43,976 nt of DNA from Paraburkholderia sp. SG-MS1 (GTDB lineage: Bacteria > Pseudomonadota > Gammaproteobacteria > Burkholderiales > Burkholderiaceae): contig NZ_NPIH01000131.1 in NCBI RefSeq assembly GCF_012275575.1, forward strand, positions 1 through 43,976. The letters are read 5' to 3'. Below the pieces are notes generated by a model. The model was not told the origin of the DNA. It searched no databases and worked only from the letters and a program-made list of their open reading frames with translations. Each line of letters opens with the position of its first letter. Position 1 is the first letter of the stretch. Positions 8,432-16,900 of this stretch are shown here, one piece after another. The position numbers and the translations under genes are program-made.

Positions 8432-9436
8432 ATGGATGTAACCGTCGTGTGGGCCGCGATCATCGCGTTGGGCCTTTTCATGTACGTCGTGCTGGACGGC
8501 TTCGATCTGGGCATCGGCATCGTGTTCCCGTTCTTCCCCGACGAGAAGGAACGCGACCTGATGATGAACACCGTCGCGCCGGTGTGGGACGGCAACGAGA
8601 CCTGGCTCGTGCTCGGCGGCGCCGCGCTGTTCGCGGTGTTTCCGGTGGTGTATTCGACCGTGCTGTCCGCGCTGTATCTGCCGCTGATCTTCATGCTGGT
8701 GTGTCTGATCTTTCGCGGCGTGTCATTCGAGATTCGCGCCAAGGCCAATCGCACGAAGCATCTGTGGGACCTCGCGTTCATCGGCGGCTCGGCGGGCGCG
8801 ACATTCTTTCAGGGCATCGTGCTGGGCGCGTTCCTGCAGGGCATTCCGGTGATCGACGGCGGCTATGCCGGCGACGCGTTCGGCTGGCTTACGCCGTTCA
8901 GCCTGCTCACGGGCCTCGGCCTCGTCGTCACGTATGCATTGCTCGGCTGCTGCTGGCTGGTGGCGAAGACCGAAGGCGATCTGCAACGACGGCTGCACCG
9001 CGTGGTCTGGCCGCTCACGCTGGTGCTGCTCGGCTTCATCGCGATGGTCAGCCTGTGGACGCCGCTGCAGGACCCGACGATCGCGCAGCGCTGGTTCCAC
9101 GACAACCTCTTCTACCGCCTGTTGCCGGTGCCGTTCCTCGTCGCGGTCTGCGCGTTCCTGATGCATCGCGCGGTGCGCGCGCGACATCACAACACGCCGT
9201 TCGTGCTCGCGCTGCTGCTCGTGCTGCTCGGCTACGCGGGGCTGCTGGTGAGCCTGTGGCCGTATGCGATTCCGTCGAGCATGACGCTGTGGGAAGCGGC
9301 CGCGCCCCGCGCGAGCCAGACTTTCACGCTGGTCGGCGCGGCGGTGATTCTGCCGATCATCATCGCCTATACGACGATGGGCTACTGGGTATTCCGAGGC
9401 AAGGTGCGCCATGACGACCAACATCACTATCACTAA
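8432..9436 (+). CDS. cioB: cytochrome bd-type ubiquinol oxidase subunit II
   Basis: A 334-residue CydB/CioB homologue with about eight or nine membrane segments. It begins with the typical Trp-Ala-Ala-Ile-Ile-Ala-Leu-Gly-Leu-Phe-Met-Tyr-Val-Val-Leu-Asp-Gly-Phe-Asp-Leu-Gly pattern and contains Val-Trp-Asp-Gly-Asn-Glu-Thr-Trp-Leu-Val, both family hallmarks. It pairs with subunit I to form the membrane quinol oxidase that reduces oxygen to water without pumping protons. A purine-rich AGAAAG precedes the ATG. It ends inside the start of the DUF2474 gene (26-base overlap), which implies a single transcript and coupled translation of the small subunit. Confidence 0.95.
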   Translation: MDVTVVWAAIIALGLFMYVVLDGFDLGIGIVFPFFPDEKERDLMMNTVAPVWDGNETWLVLGGAALFAVFPVVYSTVLSALYLPLIFMLVCLIFRGVSFEIRAKANRTKHLWDLAFIGGSAGATFFQGIVLGAFLQGIPVIDGGYAGDAFGWLTPFSLLTGLGLVVTYALLGCCWLVAKTEGDLQRRLHRVVWPLTLVLLGFIAMVSLWTPLQDPTIAQRWFHDNLFYRLLPVPFLVAVCAFLMHRAVRARHHNTPFVLALLLVLLGYAGLLVSLWPYAIPSSMTLWEAAAPRASQTFTLVGAAVILPIIIAYTTMGYWVFRGKVRHDDQHHYH

Positions 9437-9611
9437 GCAAACCGGCGGGCTTGGCCCGAACGGCACGCTGGCCGGCTCCCCGGCGCGGCGGCGCAAACTG
9501 CCTGGCTGGTTGTGGTTCATCGCGCTGTGGTGCTTCGGCGTGGCCTCGGCGATGTCGCTCGGTTTCGCCTTCAAACTGCTGATGAATGCGACGTTATTTG
9601 CCGTCAAATAG
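9411..9611 (+). CDS. DUF2474 protein, small accessory subunit of CIO oxidase
   Basis: A 66-residue protein with a polar, basic N-terminus and one strong transmembrane helix (about residues 30-52, Leu-Trp-Phe-Ile-Ala-Leu-Trp-Cys-Phe-Gly). It matches DUF2474, a family found at the end of cioAB operons and regarded as a CydX-like single-helix subunit. It starts within the last 26 bases of cioB in another frame, so the three genes form one operon. The role in stabilising the oxidase is inferred from family position; nothing catalytic is expected. Confidence 0.85.
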   Translation: MTTNITITKQTGGLGPNGTLAGSPARRRKLPGWLWFIALWCFGVASAMSLGFAFKLLMNATLFAVK

Positions 9612-9939
9612 ACGCGGCCGGCACGCCCTTTCATCCTCCGCGCATAGCCTGTTCGATCTTGCGCGAGAGATTCAAAAAAAGGCTCGCGCGGCTCGTCTAC
9701 GTAGCAAGCCGGAACCTATGCGCGGGAGACCTGCCTTACACATCACGTGGCGCATCGAACCAGCCGGCGAGTACCCATAGCGCGCCACCAACGCGGCCAG
9801 CCGGAAGGCGCGCCGCGCCCCTGACCGGCGCAGGAAACGCGGGGTAGCCGACCATGATGCGGTTCACGAGAACAGAAGTAAAACGAGATCCCACAACGGC
9901 GGTAGTCCACAACGGGCAGGCCCGACTCGCGGAGACATC
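9612..9939. other. intergenic region upstream of the response regulator
   Basis: About 330 bases with no supportable gene. It contains an imperfect hairpin (7-bp arms GCGCGAG at 9661 and CTCGCGC at 9683 with an A-rich loop, no following T-run) that might weakly end the cio transcript. A 9-base direct repeat CCACAACGG occurs at 9891-9899 and 9907-9915, 16 bases apart and just before the response-regulator start, and is a candidate regulator site. Confidence 0.45.
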
Positions 9940-10689
9940 ATGAAGTTTCTTGTGGCCGACGACCATGAACTGATCCGGCAAGGCGTCAAGGGCATGCTGC
10001 GCGGTTTCGATCCCGACGCCCAGTTCGACGAAGCCGATAGCTGGGAAACCCTCGCCACCGCCGCACGGCCCGACGCCGATCACGATCTGGCGATCGTCGA
10101 TCTGCACATGCCTGGCATGACCGGCGCGTCGTCGCTTGAAGTGCTGTTGAAGGCGAACCCGGCGCTACCGGTGGTCGTGCTGTCCGCCGAGGAATCGCCG
10201 GACGAAATGCGCGCGGTGCTAGCCGCAGGCGCGCTCGGCTTCGTGCCGAAGCGGCAGCCCGCGAGCGTGATGCTCAAGGCGATTGAACTCGTGCTGTCGG
10301 GCGGCGCTTATGTGCCGATGGAAGCGCTCAGCCTGCTCGGCTCGCGTGATGCGCAGGGGGCGGTGGCAGGCGCCGGTTCGGCTGCGCCATCCGCTGCACA
10401 GGCGGCGCCCGGTCAGGGGGGCGCCGCGCTGACCGAGCCGCTCACCCAGGTGCCCGCCTTGCAGCCGCATCAGCAGCATCTGCTGGAAAACCTGTCGCCA
10501 CGTCAGCAGGACATCATGCGGCTCGTGCATCGCGGCTGGACCAACAAGATGATCGCTCGCGACCTGGGCGTCGCCGAGGGCACGGTCAAGGTGCATCTGT
10601 CGGTGATTTTCCGGGCGCTCGGCGTGCACAACCGGTCGACCGCGATTGCGGTGGTCAACGGCTGGCTGGAAGCGGGGAAGACTTTGTAG
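9940..10689 (+). CDS. NarL/FixJ-type response regulator
   Basis: A 249-residue two-domain response regulator. Residues 1-120 form the receiver domain with the acidic pocket Asp7-Asp8, phospho-acceptor Asp54 in Ala-Ile-Val-Asp-Leu-His-Met-Pro-Gly, a Ser at the switch position near 82 and Lys104. An Ala/Gly/Gln-rich linker of about 40 residues (about 135-175) precedes a LuxR-type helix-turn-helix (about 183-240) with Leu-Ser-Pro-Arg-Gln-Gln-Asp-Ile-Met and Gly-Thr-Val-Lys-Val-His-Leu. GGAGAC sits just before the ATG. It converges with the hybrid kinase gene, with only 28 bases between the two stops, so the two probably form a two-component or phosphorelay pair, though not co-transcribed. Confidence 0.9.
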   Translation: MKFLVADDHELIRQGVKGMLRGFDPDAQFDEADSWETLATAARPDADHDLAIVDLHMPGMTGASSLEVLLKANPALPVVVLSAEESPDEMRAVLAAGALGFVPKRQPASVMLKAIELVLSGGAYVPMEALSLLGSRDAQGAVAGAGSAAPSAAQAAPGQGGAALTEPLTQVPALQPHQQHLLENLSPRQQDIMRLVHRGWTNKMIARDLGVAEGTVKVHLSVIFRALGVHNRSTAIAVVNGWLEAGKTL

Positions 10690-10717
10690 GCCCGGGCTGA
10701 CTCACGCTGCCGTCTTC

Positions 10718-12634
10718 CTACTTCTGCGGTTCGCTCCTGGAGCGCGGCTGCGAGCCGCCGGCCGCGCCTCGCGATGAACCTCCCGCATCGCCTGCCGCGT
10801 CATGCGCCACGCCCGCATCGCCACCCGCCCCGCCCTCGCGCAACGCAGGCGTCGCCACCGCCCGTCCCCGATCCAGCTCCGCCTGCTGCCACAGCATTTC
10901 CAGCGTGCGTCGCAAACGCGCGGGCGTCACCGGCTTATGCAGCACCGGAATGCCTTGCAACGCGAGCGCCGCCAATTCCGCCGAGGCCATGTCGCCGGTA
11001 ATCAGCAGGGTCACCACGTTCTCATGGCCTGCGCGCGCGAGCACGCCGCGCACCGCCGTCAGCGCCTGCGCGCCGGTGCGGTGATGCGCGAGCTGGTAAT
11101 CGCACAGCACCGCATCCGGCACGAAACCGCTGGCGAGCGCTGCAAGCGCCTCGGCCTCGTCACGCGCGCCGAGCACGTCGCAACCCCAGCGCCCCAGCAG
11201 ACTCGCGAGGCCTTCGAGGATCGACGGTTCATCGTCGATACACAGCACGCGCCGCCCTTGCGCCGACGGACCGCCCGCGACCGCTTCGTTCAGGCTAGCG
11301 ACGATGCCGCCGGCGTCGCCCGCCTGTACCGGAATGCGGAACACCGACCCGCGTCCGGGCGCGGAACGCAGTTGCAGCTCGCCGCCGAGCATCCCGACCA
11401 GACGCTTCACCGTCGGTAAGCCGAGACCGTGGCCCTGGCGCGCGTCGCGCTGTGGATTGGCGACCTGATAGAACTCTTCGAAAATGCGCTCGTGCTCGTC
11501 GGCCGGAATGCCGATACCCGAATCGCGCACCTCGATATAGCCGCCCGTCTGCCGCCCCGCGCGGCGAAAGCCGAGCCAGATCGCGCCGTCCTCGGTATAG
11601 CGCACCGCGTTCGACAGCAGATTGCTCAGCACGCGCTCGAGCAGCACCGGGTCGTCGTGGACGACCATCGTGGTTGGCGCAATGCGTAACGCGAGCCCCT
11701 TCGCTGCAGCCTGCGGGCGGTACTGGCTACCCACCCGCTCGAACAGTTCGGAGAGCCGGAAGTGCAGGCGGATCACCTGCGTTGCGCCGCTTTCGAGCCG
11801 CGCGAGATCGAGCACCTGATTGAAGAGCTGATTCAAGGCCTCGACGTTGTAGACGATGTGCTCAGCGGTCTTCGCGTGCTGCGCGGGGGTGGCGGTGGCG
11901 TCGTTGAGCGACGCCGCGAGCAGGCCGATCGCGTGCAGCGGCTGGCGCAGATCGTGGCTCGCGGCCGCGAAAAAGCGCGTCTTCGCGAGGCTCGCCTCTT
12001 CGGCGACGTGTTTCTGCGCCGCCAGCGATTGCGCCAGGTACTGCTGATCGACCCGCGCCTGCACGACCTGGCGAAACAGCTTGCGATAGCTCATCGCGTA
12101 GACGTTGATCGCGCAGAAGAAAAACGCGAGGACGATCGCGAGTATGGTGCGGTCGAAGGTATGCGAGCCGAAGTGCAGCACGATCGATGGAAACAGCAGG
12201 AACGGAATGGCGGTCGAGAAGTTCAGCAGGTCGAATCCGTTCGACATGAACACCCCGGCCGCCAGCGTCACGAGCAGGACGGTGTGCAGCAGCGGCAAAT
12301 CGCTCTGCGGGACCTGGAACGCGAACCACACCGCAAGGCCGGGTGCGCTGTACAACAACACGCCACGCAACGCGTGCAGGTAGATCCAGTCGCGCGGCGA
12401 GAAAAACTGCGGATAACGTCGATTGAGAATCCACAGCACGAGGCCGCCGCAATTGGCCGCCGCATAAAAGCCAAAACACGCGACGAACAGCGGCGGCGAC
12501 GGAATTCTTGGCCAGTAGACCGCCACCAGCACCGCGATAGAAAACCAATGCGAAAAGAAGGCGATCGGGTCTTGCGCGTACAGCACGCGCACCAGGTCTT
12601 CGTCGATGGCACGCTGGATCGGGTCGGCCCGCAT
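10718..12634 (-). CDS. membrane hybrid histidine kinase with C-terminal receiver
   Basis: A 638-residue sensor. Residues about 25-180 contain five or six hydrophobic helices with no large periplasmic domain, so the signal is probably sensed in or at the membrane. A short coiled linker leads to the HisKA domain with His227 in Ala-Ser-His-Asp-Leu-Arg-Gln-Pro-Leu-His. The HATPase domain shows the N box Asn-Leu-Leu-Ser-Asn-Ala-Val-Arg-Tyr (338-346), Asp371-Ser-Gly-Ile-Gly and Gly-His-Gly-Leu-Gly-Leu. The receiver (about 462-580) has Asp467-Asp468, acceptor Asp512 and Lys567. The last 40 residues are low-complexity Gly/Ala/Ser. The start is Met-Arg-Ala-Asp, preceded at eight bases by AGGAGA. Convergent with the response regulator and divergent from the sigma-like gene. 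Confidence 0.92.
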   Translation of the reverse strand: MRADPIQRAIDEDLVRVLYAQDPIAFFSHWFSIAVLVAVYWPRIPSPPLFVACFGFYAAANCGGLVLWILNRRYPQFFSPRDWIYLHALRGVLLYSAPGLAVWFAFQVPQSDLPLLHTVLLVTLAAGVFMSNGFDLLNFSTAIPFLLFPSIVLHFGSHTFDRTILAIVLAFFFCAINVYAMSYRKLFRQVVQARVDQQYLAQSLAAQKHVAEEASLAKTRFFAAASHDLRQPLHAIGLLAASLNDATATPAQHAKTAEHIVYNVEALNQLFNQVLDLARLESGATQVIRLHFRLSELFERVGSQYRPQAAAKGLALRIAPTTMVVHDDPVLLERVLSNLLSNAVRYTEDGAIWLGFRRAGRQTGGYIEVRDSGIGIPADEHERIFEEFYQVANPQRDARQGHGLGLPTVKRLVGMLGGELQLRSAPGRGSVFRIPVQAGDAGGIVASLNEAVAGGPSAQGRRVLCIDDEPSILEGLASLLGRWGCDVLGARDEAEALAALASGFVPDAVLCDYQLAHHRTGAQALTAVRGVLARAGHENVVTLLITGDMASAELAALALQGIPVLHKPVTPARLRRTLEMLWQQAELDRGRAVATPALREGGAGGDAGVAHDAAGDAGGSSRGAAGGSQPRSRSEPQK

Positions 12635-13020
12635 TGCGCGGTCTCCTTGGGCACGGCAACTTCGGTGAAGGGCGCGCGAGCCCGGCGCCGCGGGCAGCCC
12701 CAGCGGTACAGGCCGGGCGAGGCGCGCCGCAGGAAACGCTGCGGGCACGGCAGAGGGTCATGCAACACGGTACGGCGGTTGCGAGAGTCGGTTTTCCGCT
12801 GCTGCTGAGCGCCCTCTCGTCAGACGAATGACTGGTTTCTCGTCAGAAGGTTTACCCGGCAGTTTACCCATCGGCTACCACTTAATCCATATAGGCGAAG
12901 CGGTTGCCGCGACCCATACTGGACTCACGTTCCAGCGCGGCTTCTCCACTCCACCCTTCACTTGCCAGCCCGCAGCCAAGGCTCACCGCGCTCCTCGCCT
13001 TACCCCTGACGGAGGTTTTC
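12635..13020. promoter_or_regulatory. divergent control region with two kinds of direct repeat
   Basis: About 385 bases between the kinase start and the sigma-like gene. It holds TCTCGTCAGA at 12815-12824 and 12838-12847 (23 bases apart) and GTTTACCC at 12850-12857 and 12862-12869 (12 bases apart), all within 55 bases. Paired direct repeats at about one or two helical turns are typical of response-regulator or activator sites. No gene is supported in the region. Confidence 0.5.
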
Positions 13021-13812
13021 ATGGGCGCAGTTCCGAGCGACGAGTTCGTCCGCAATCTCGACGATGCGATCCTGCCCGATCTATGGCGCCGGCGCACCCG
13101 CCTGTCCGCGCACGAAATGGTGTCGATGGTCGAGCTGGTCAAGCGGGCGCTGCGCACCTATCACCCGCTGGAACTGCAGGCGCTCGGTGAGGACAAGGAA
13201 GAACTCGTCGCGCAGTTCATCTACGCGAAAGTACTGCGGCTCGCGCCGGGCCACACCGAGACCCGTGCCTGTGCCGACAGCGCGCCGTCGAACGGCTACG
13301 CGGTGTGCGCGTATTTCCGCCGCTATCTGATCGACTGTCTGCGCAGCGCGGGCCATCAACGCAACGTGTCGATGGAAAGCGAAGGCATGGCGCAGGAAAT
13401 CGATCTGCGCGCTCATGCACTCGAAGACCCGGTGGAAAGCGTGCTGCTGCAATATGGCCTCGACGAACAGCGCGTGCGGCTCGCCGCGCGCGAGCTCATC
13501 GATGGTCTCGACGAGCCCGAGCGCATCGTGCTGGCTGGCAGCCTCGGCTGGTGCTCGGAAGGCAAAGGCGGCCTGTCGGCGGTCGCGGCTCAGCATCGGG
13601 TGCCCTCCTATCACTATCGCGCCGTCAAACTCGGCGTCACGATGAAAAAGACGGCTGGCGCCGAGGATTTTTCCGATACCAGGATCGGCCGCTGGCTCAC
13701 CGAGGTGTTGGGGATCACCATCGACATCGACAATCGCGCGGCCATTCTGCTCGCACTGAATCTGCTCGCCGCCGAATCGAGCGACAGCGAAATGAATGAA
13801 GTGGCCGCATAA
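13021..13812 (+). CDS. divergent sigma-70-like protein (putative)
   Basis: A 263-residue protein I cannot assign firmly. Its layout resembles an ECF-type sigma factor. Residues 60-112 (Glu-Glu-Leu-Val-Ala-Gln-Phe-Ile-Tyr-Ala-Lys-Val-Leu-Arg-Leu, then Tyr-Phe-Arg-Arg-Tyr-Leu-Ile-Asp-Cys-Leu-Arg-Ser) are like region 2. Residues 155-205 (Leu-Asp-Glu-Pro-Glu-Arg-Ile-Val-Leu-Ala, then Leu-Ser-Ala-Val-Ala-Ala-Gln-His-Arg-Val-Pro-Ser-Tyr-His-Tyr-Arg-Ala) are like the region 4 helix-turn-helix. A C-terminal helix of about 40 residues follows. The start is chosen by GGAGG seven bases upstream; an in-frame extension to 12904 is Ser/Pro-rich and unlikely. It is divergent from the sensor kinase and lies 180 bases before the GMC-hydrolase gene, so it may link the sensor to that gene. 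Alternative: another helix-turn-helix regulator. Confidence 0.55.
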   Translation: MGAVPSDEFVRNLDDAILPDLWRRRTRLSAHEMVSMVELVKRALRTYHPLELQALGEDKEELVAQFIYAKVLRLAPGHTETRACADSAPSNGYAVCAYFRRYLIDCLRSAGHQRNVSMESEGMAQEIDLRAHALEDPVESVLLQYGLDEQRVRLAARELIDGLDEPERIVLAGSLGWCSEGKGGLSAVAAQHRVPSYHYRAVKLGVTMKKTAGAEDFSDTRIGRWLTEVLGITIDIDNRAAILLALNLLAAESSDSEMNEVAA

Positions 13813-13992
13813 AAGAGACGAAGTGAGCGGCGTCGGCCGCACGCGACACGCCCTTCACATCGCGCATTGCGCACGCCACGCTTTTTTTGTCCCCCCGCAC
13901 CACGTACGATAAAAAAGCCGCGGCCGCGCACCGTCTTCCTTCCGAAGTCCGGCGCTCCCTTCCCGCATTCGATTCCAGACGAGGTGGTCCTG

Positions 13993-16900
13993 ATGAACCG
14001 CTTATCGAGCGCGCCGACGGCGCTGAAAGACCATTACGACGTGGTCGTGGTGGGTTCCGGCTACGGCGGCGCGATTGCCGCGAGCCGCATGGCGCGCGCC
14101 GGCCGCAGCGTGTGCGTGCTCGAACGCGGGCGCGAATTCATGGCCGGTGAATTTCCGCGCACGCCGTTTCAGGGCGCCGCGCAGATCCAGTACAACACCG
14201 CCGCCGCGCACATCGGCTCGCCGCTCGCGCTGCTCGAAGTGCACGTCAACGAAGACGTGAACGCGGTGGTCGGCTGCGGTCTGGGCGGCACCTCGCTGAT
14301 CAACGCGAACGTCGCGCTCGAGGCCGACCCGCGCCTATGGGACGACCCGCGCTGGCCGGCCGCGCTGCGCGCCGACAAGACGGCCCGCGATCACGGCTAT
14401 GCATTGGCCCGCGCGATGCTGCAACCGTCGGCGGTGCCCGCCACATTTCCCACGCTGCCGAAATTGCAGGCGCTCGAGAAATCGGCGCGGGCACTCGGCA
14501 TGGCTGACCGCTTCAGCCGCCCGCCGATCACCGTCACCTTCACGACAGGCGCGAACGCCGCAGGCGTCGCTCAGAAAGCCTGCGTGGGCTGTGGCGATTG
14601 CAATTCGGGTTGCAACTACGAAGCGAAGAACTCGACCCACATGAATTATCTGCCCGATGCGCTCGCGCACGGCGCACAGATTTTCACGGGTGCCGCGGTG
14701 CATGCGGTGACGCGTGAGCCCGGCGCGCAGCGATGGAAAGTCGGCTTCCAGCTCGTCGCGCTCGGACGCGAAAGCTACGATGCGCCCGATCTGTTCGTGA
14801 GCGCCGACATCGTCATCGTGGCCGCCGGCACGATCGGTTCGACGGCGCTGCTGCTGCGCTCGCGCAAGGAAGGCCTGAGCAGCTCGGACATGCTCGGCCG
14901 GCACTTCACCGGCAACGGCGATGTGCTCGCCTTCGCCTACAACACCGACGATCCGATCAACGGTGTCGGCTGGGGCTCGCACGAAGAAGGCGAGATTGCG
15001 CCGGTCGGGCCGACCATCACAGGCCTGATCGACAATCGCAACACCGCGAACGTGAAAGACGGCTACGTGATCGAGGAAGGCTCGCTCGCGGGCCCGGTCG
15101 GCGCGGCGCTCGTCAGCATGCTCGGCGCGGCCGCGCCGCTCGAAGGCGTGGACGTGGGCGGACCGCGCTCACTGCATGAGCGGCTTGCCTATGACGCGCG
15201 CGTGATCGAGGGCCTGCTGCGCGGCCCGTACCACGGCGCGCTCCATCACACGCAAAGCTATCTGGTGATGGCGCACGATGACGAAAGCGGCCAGATCGGC
15301 ATCGATGACAGAGGCCGCGCGCGCATCGCGTGGCAAAACGCGGGCCGCCAGCCGATCTTTCAAACGATCGAAGACGCGCTGAAACAGGCGACCGTGCCGC
15401 TCGGCGGCAAGTACCTTCGCAATCCGATTTCCACGGAGATCGTCGGCAACCGGACCGTCACCGTGCATCCGCTCGGCGGCTGCGGCATGGGTGAGGATGC
15501 CGAACGCGGCGTGGTCGATCACATGGGCCGCGTGTTCAGCGGCGCAGCGGGCAACGCGGTGCACGACGGCCTGTACGTGATGGACGGCGCGGTGATGCCG
15601 ATGTCGCTCGGCGTCAATCCGCTGCTGACCATTTCCGCGCTCGCTGAACGCAATTGCGCGCTGCTCGCGGCCGCGCACGGCTGGTCGATCGACTATCAGT
15701 CCAAAGGCAGCGCCGCGACGCCACCTGCCGAAAAAATCGGCCTGCGATTCACGGAAACGATGGTCGGCACGTACACGCCGGTCGGCCCCGGCCTCACAGG
15801 CGACGCCGCCACGAGTCCGATCGGGTTCACGCTGACCGTCGAATCGGACGACCTCGCCGATATGCTTGGCAATCCGCAGCATCTCGCCCACACCGCCGGC
15901 ACGCTGACCTGTGCCGCGCTCTCGGCTCAACCGATGACGATCACAGACGGCACGTTCAACCTGTTCGTCGTCGACGGTTCGGACGTGGACGAGCGCGACA
16001 TGAACTACCGTATGACGCTCAATGCCGTCGATGGGAAAACTTACTACCTCACCGGCCAAAAGATCATCACGCGCACGTCACCGGTCAATCTGTGGGAGCA
16101 GACCAACACGCTCTATGCGGAGCTTCGCGCTGCGCCGCAAGCCGACGCGCCAGTGATAGGCAAAGCCACGCTGATCATCACGCCCGAGAACTTCCTCAAG
16201 CAGCAACGCACGCTCGAAGTGACCCATGCGCCCGATCTGGAGACCCGTCTCGAATGGACGCTGAAGTTCGGCAGATTCTTCGCGGGCGTGCTGTTCACCG
16301 AATACGGCGGTGTGGCCGCACCGTTGCAATACTTCGACCCGAAGACGACGCCGCGCCCGAAGCGTGCGCTGCGCGCGCCGGCGCCGCAAATCTTTTTCTT
16401 CGATACACCCGACGGCACGACGCTGCGGCTCACGCGCTACGTCGACCCTGCGCGTAAAACGGCGCGACCGGTGCTGCTGATTCACGGCTCGGGCGTGTCG
16501 AGCCGTATCTATTCGACCGATCTGATCGCGACCAACATGGTCGAGTACCTTTGCGCGGCCGGCTACGACGTGTGGCTCGTCGATCTGCGCGTCAGCATCG
16601 AAATGCCGAGCGTGCTCACGCCGACCAACGTCGACAAGGTGGCTCGCCAGGATATCCCCGCCGCGGTCGCGAAAATCCGCGAGCTGACCGGCGCGCAGCA
16701 GATACAGGCGGTCGGCCATTGCCTCGGCGGCCTCGCGTTGAGCATGTCGTTGCTGTCCGGACTCGAAGGGGTGCGCTCGGTAGTGATCTCTCAGGTGTCG
16801 ACGCATCCGGTGCCGGGCACGTTGCAGAAGATCAAGGCCGGCCTGCATATCCCGGACATCATGCAGCATCTGAAGGTACGCGATCTCACCGCGTACGCGC

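Noticed and set aside
9661..9689. Hairpin GCGCGAG/CTCGCGC after the cio operon as a terminator
   Set aside because: Only 7-bp arms with a 15-base loop and no T-run on either strand; kept only as a weak note.
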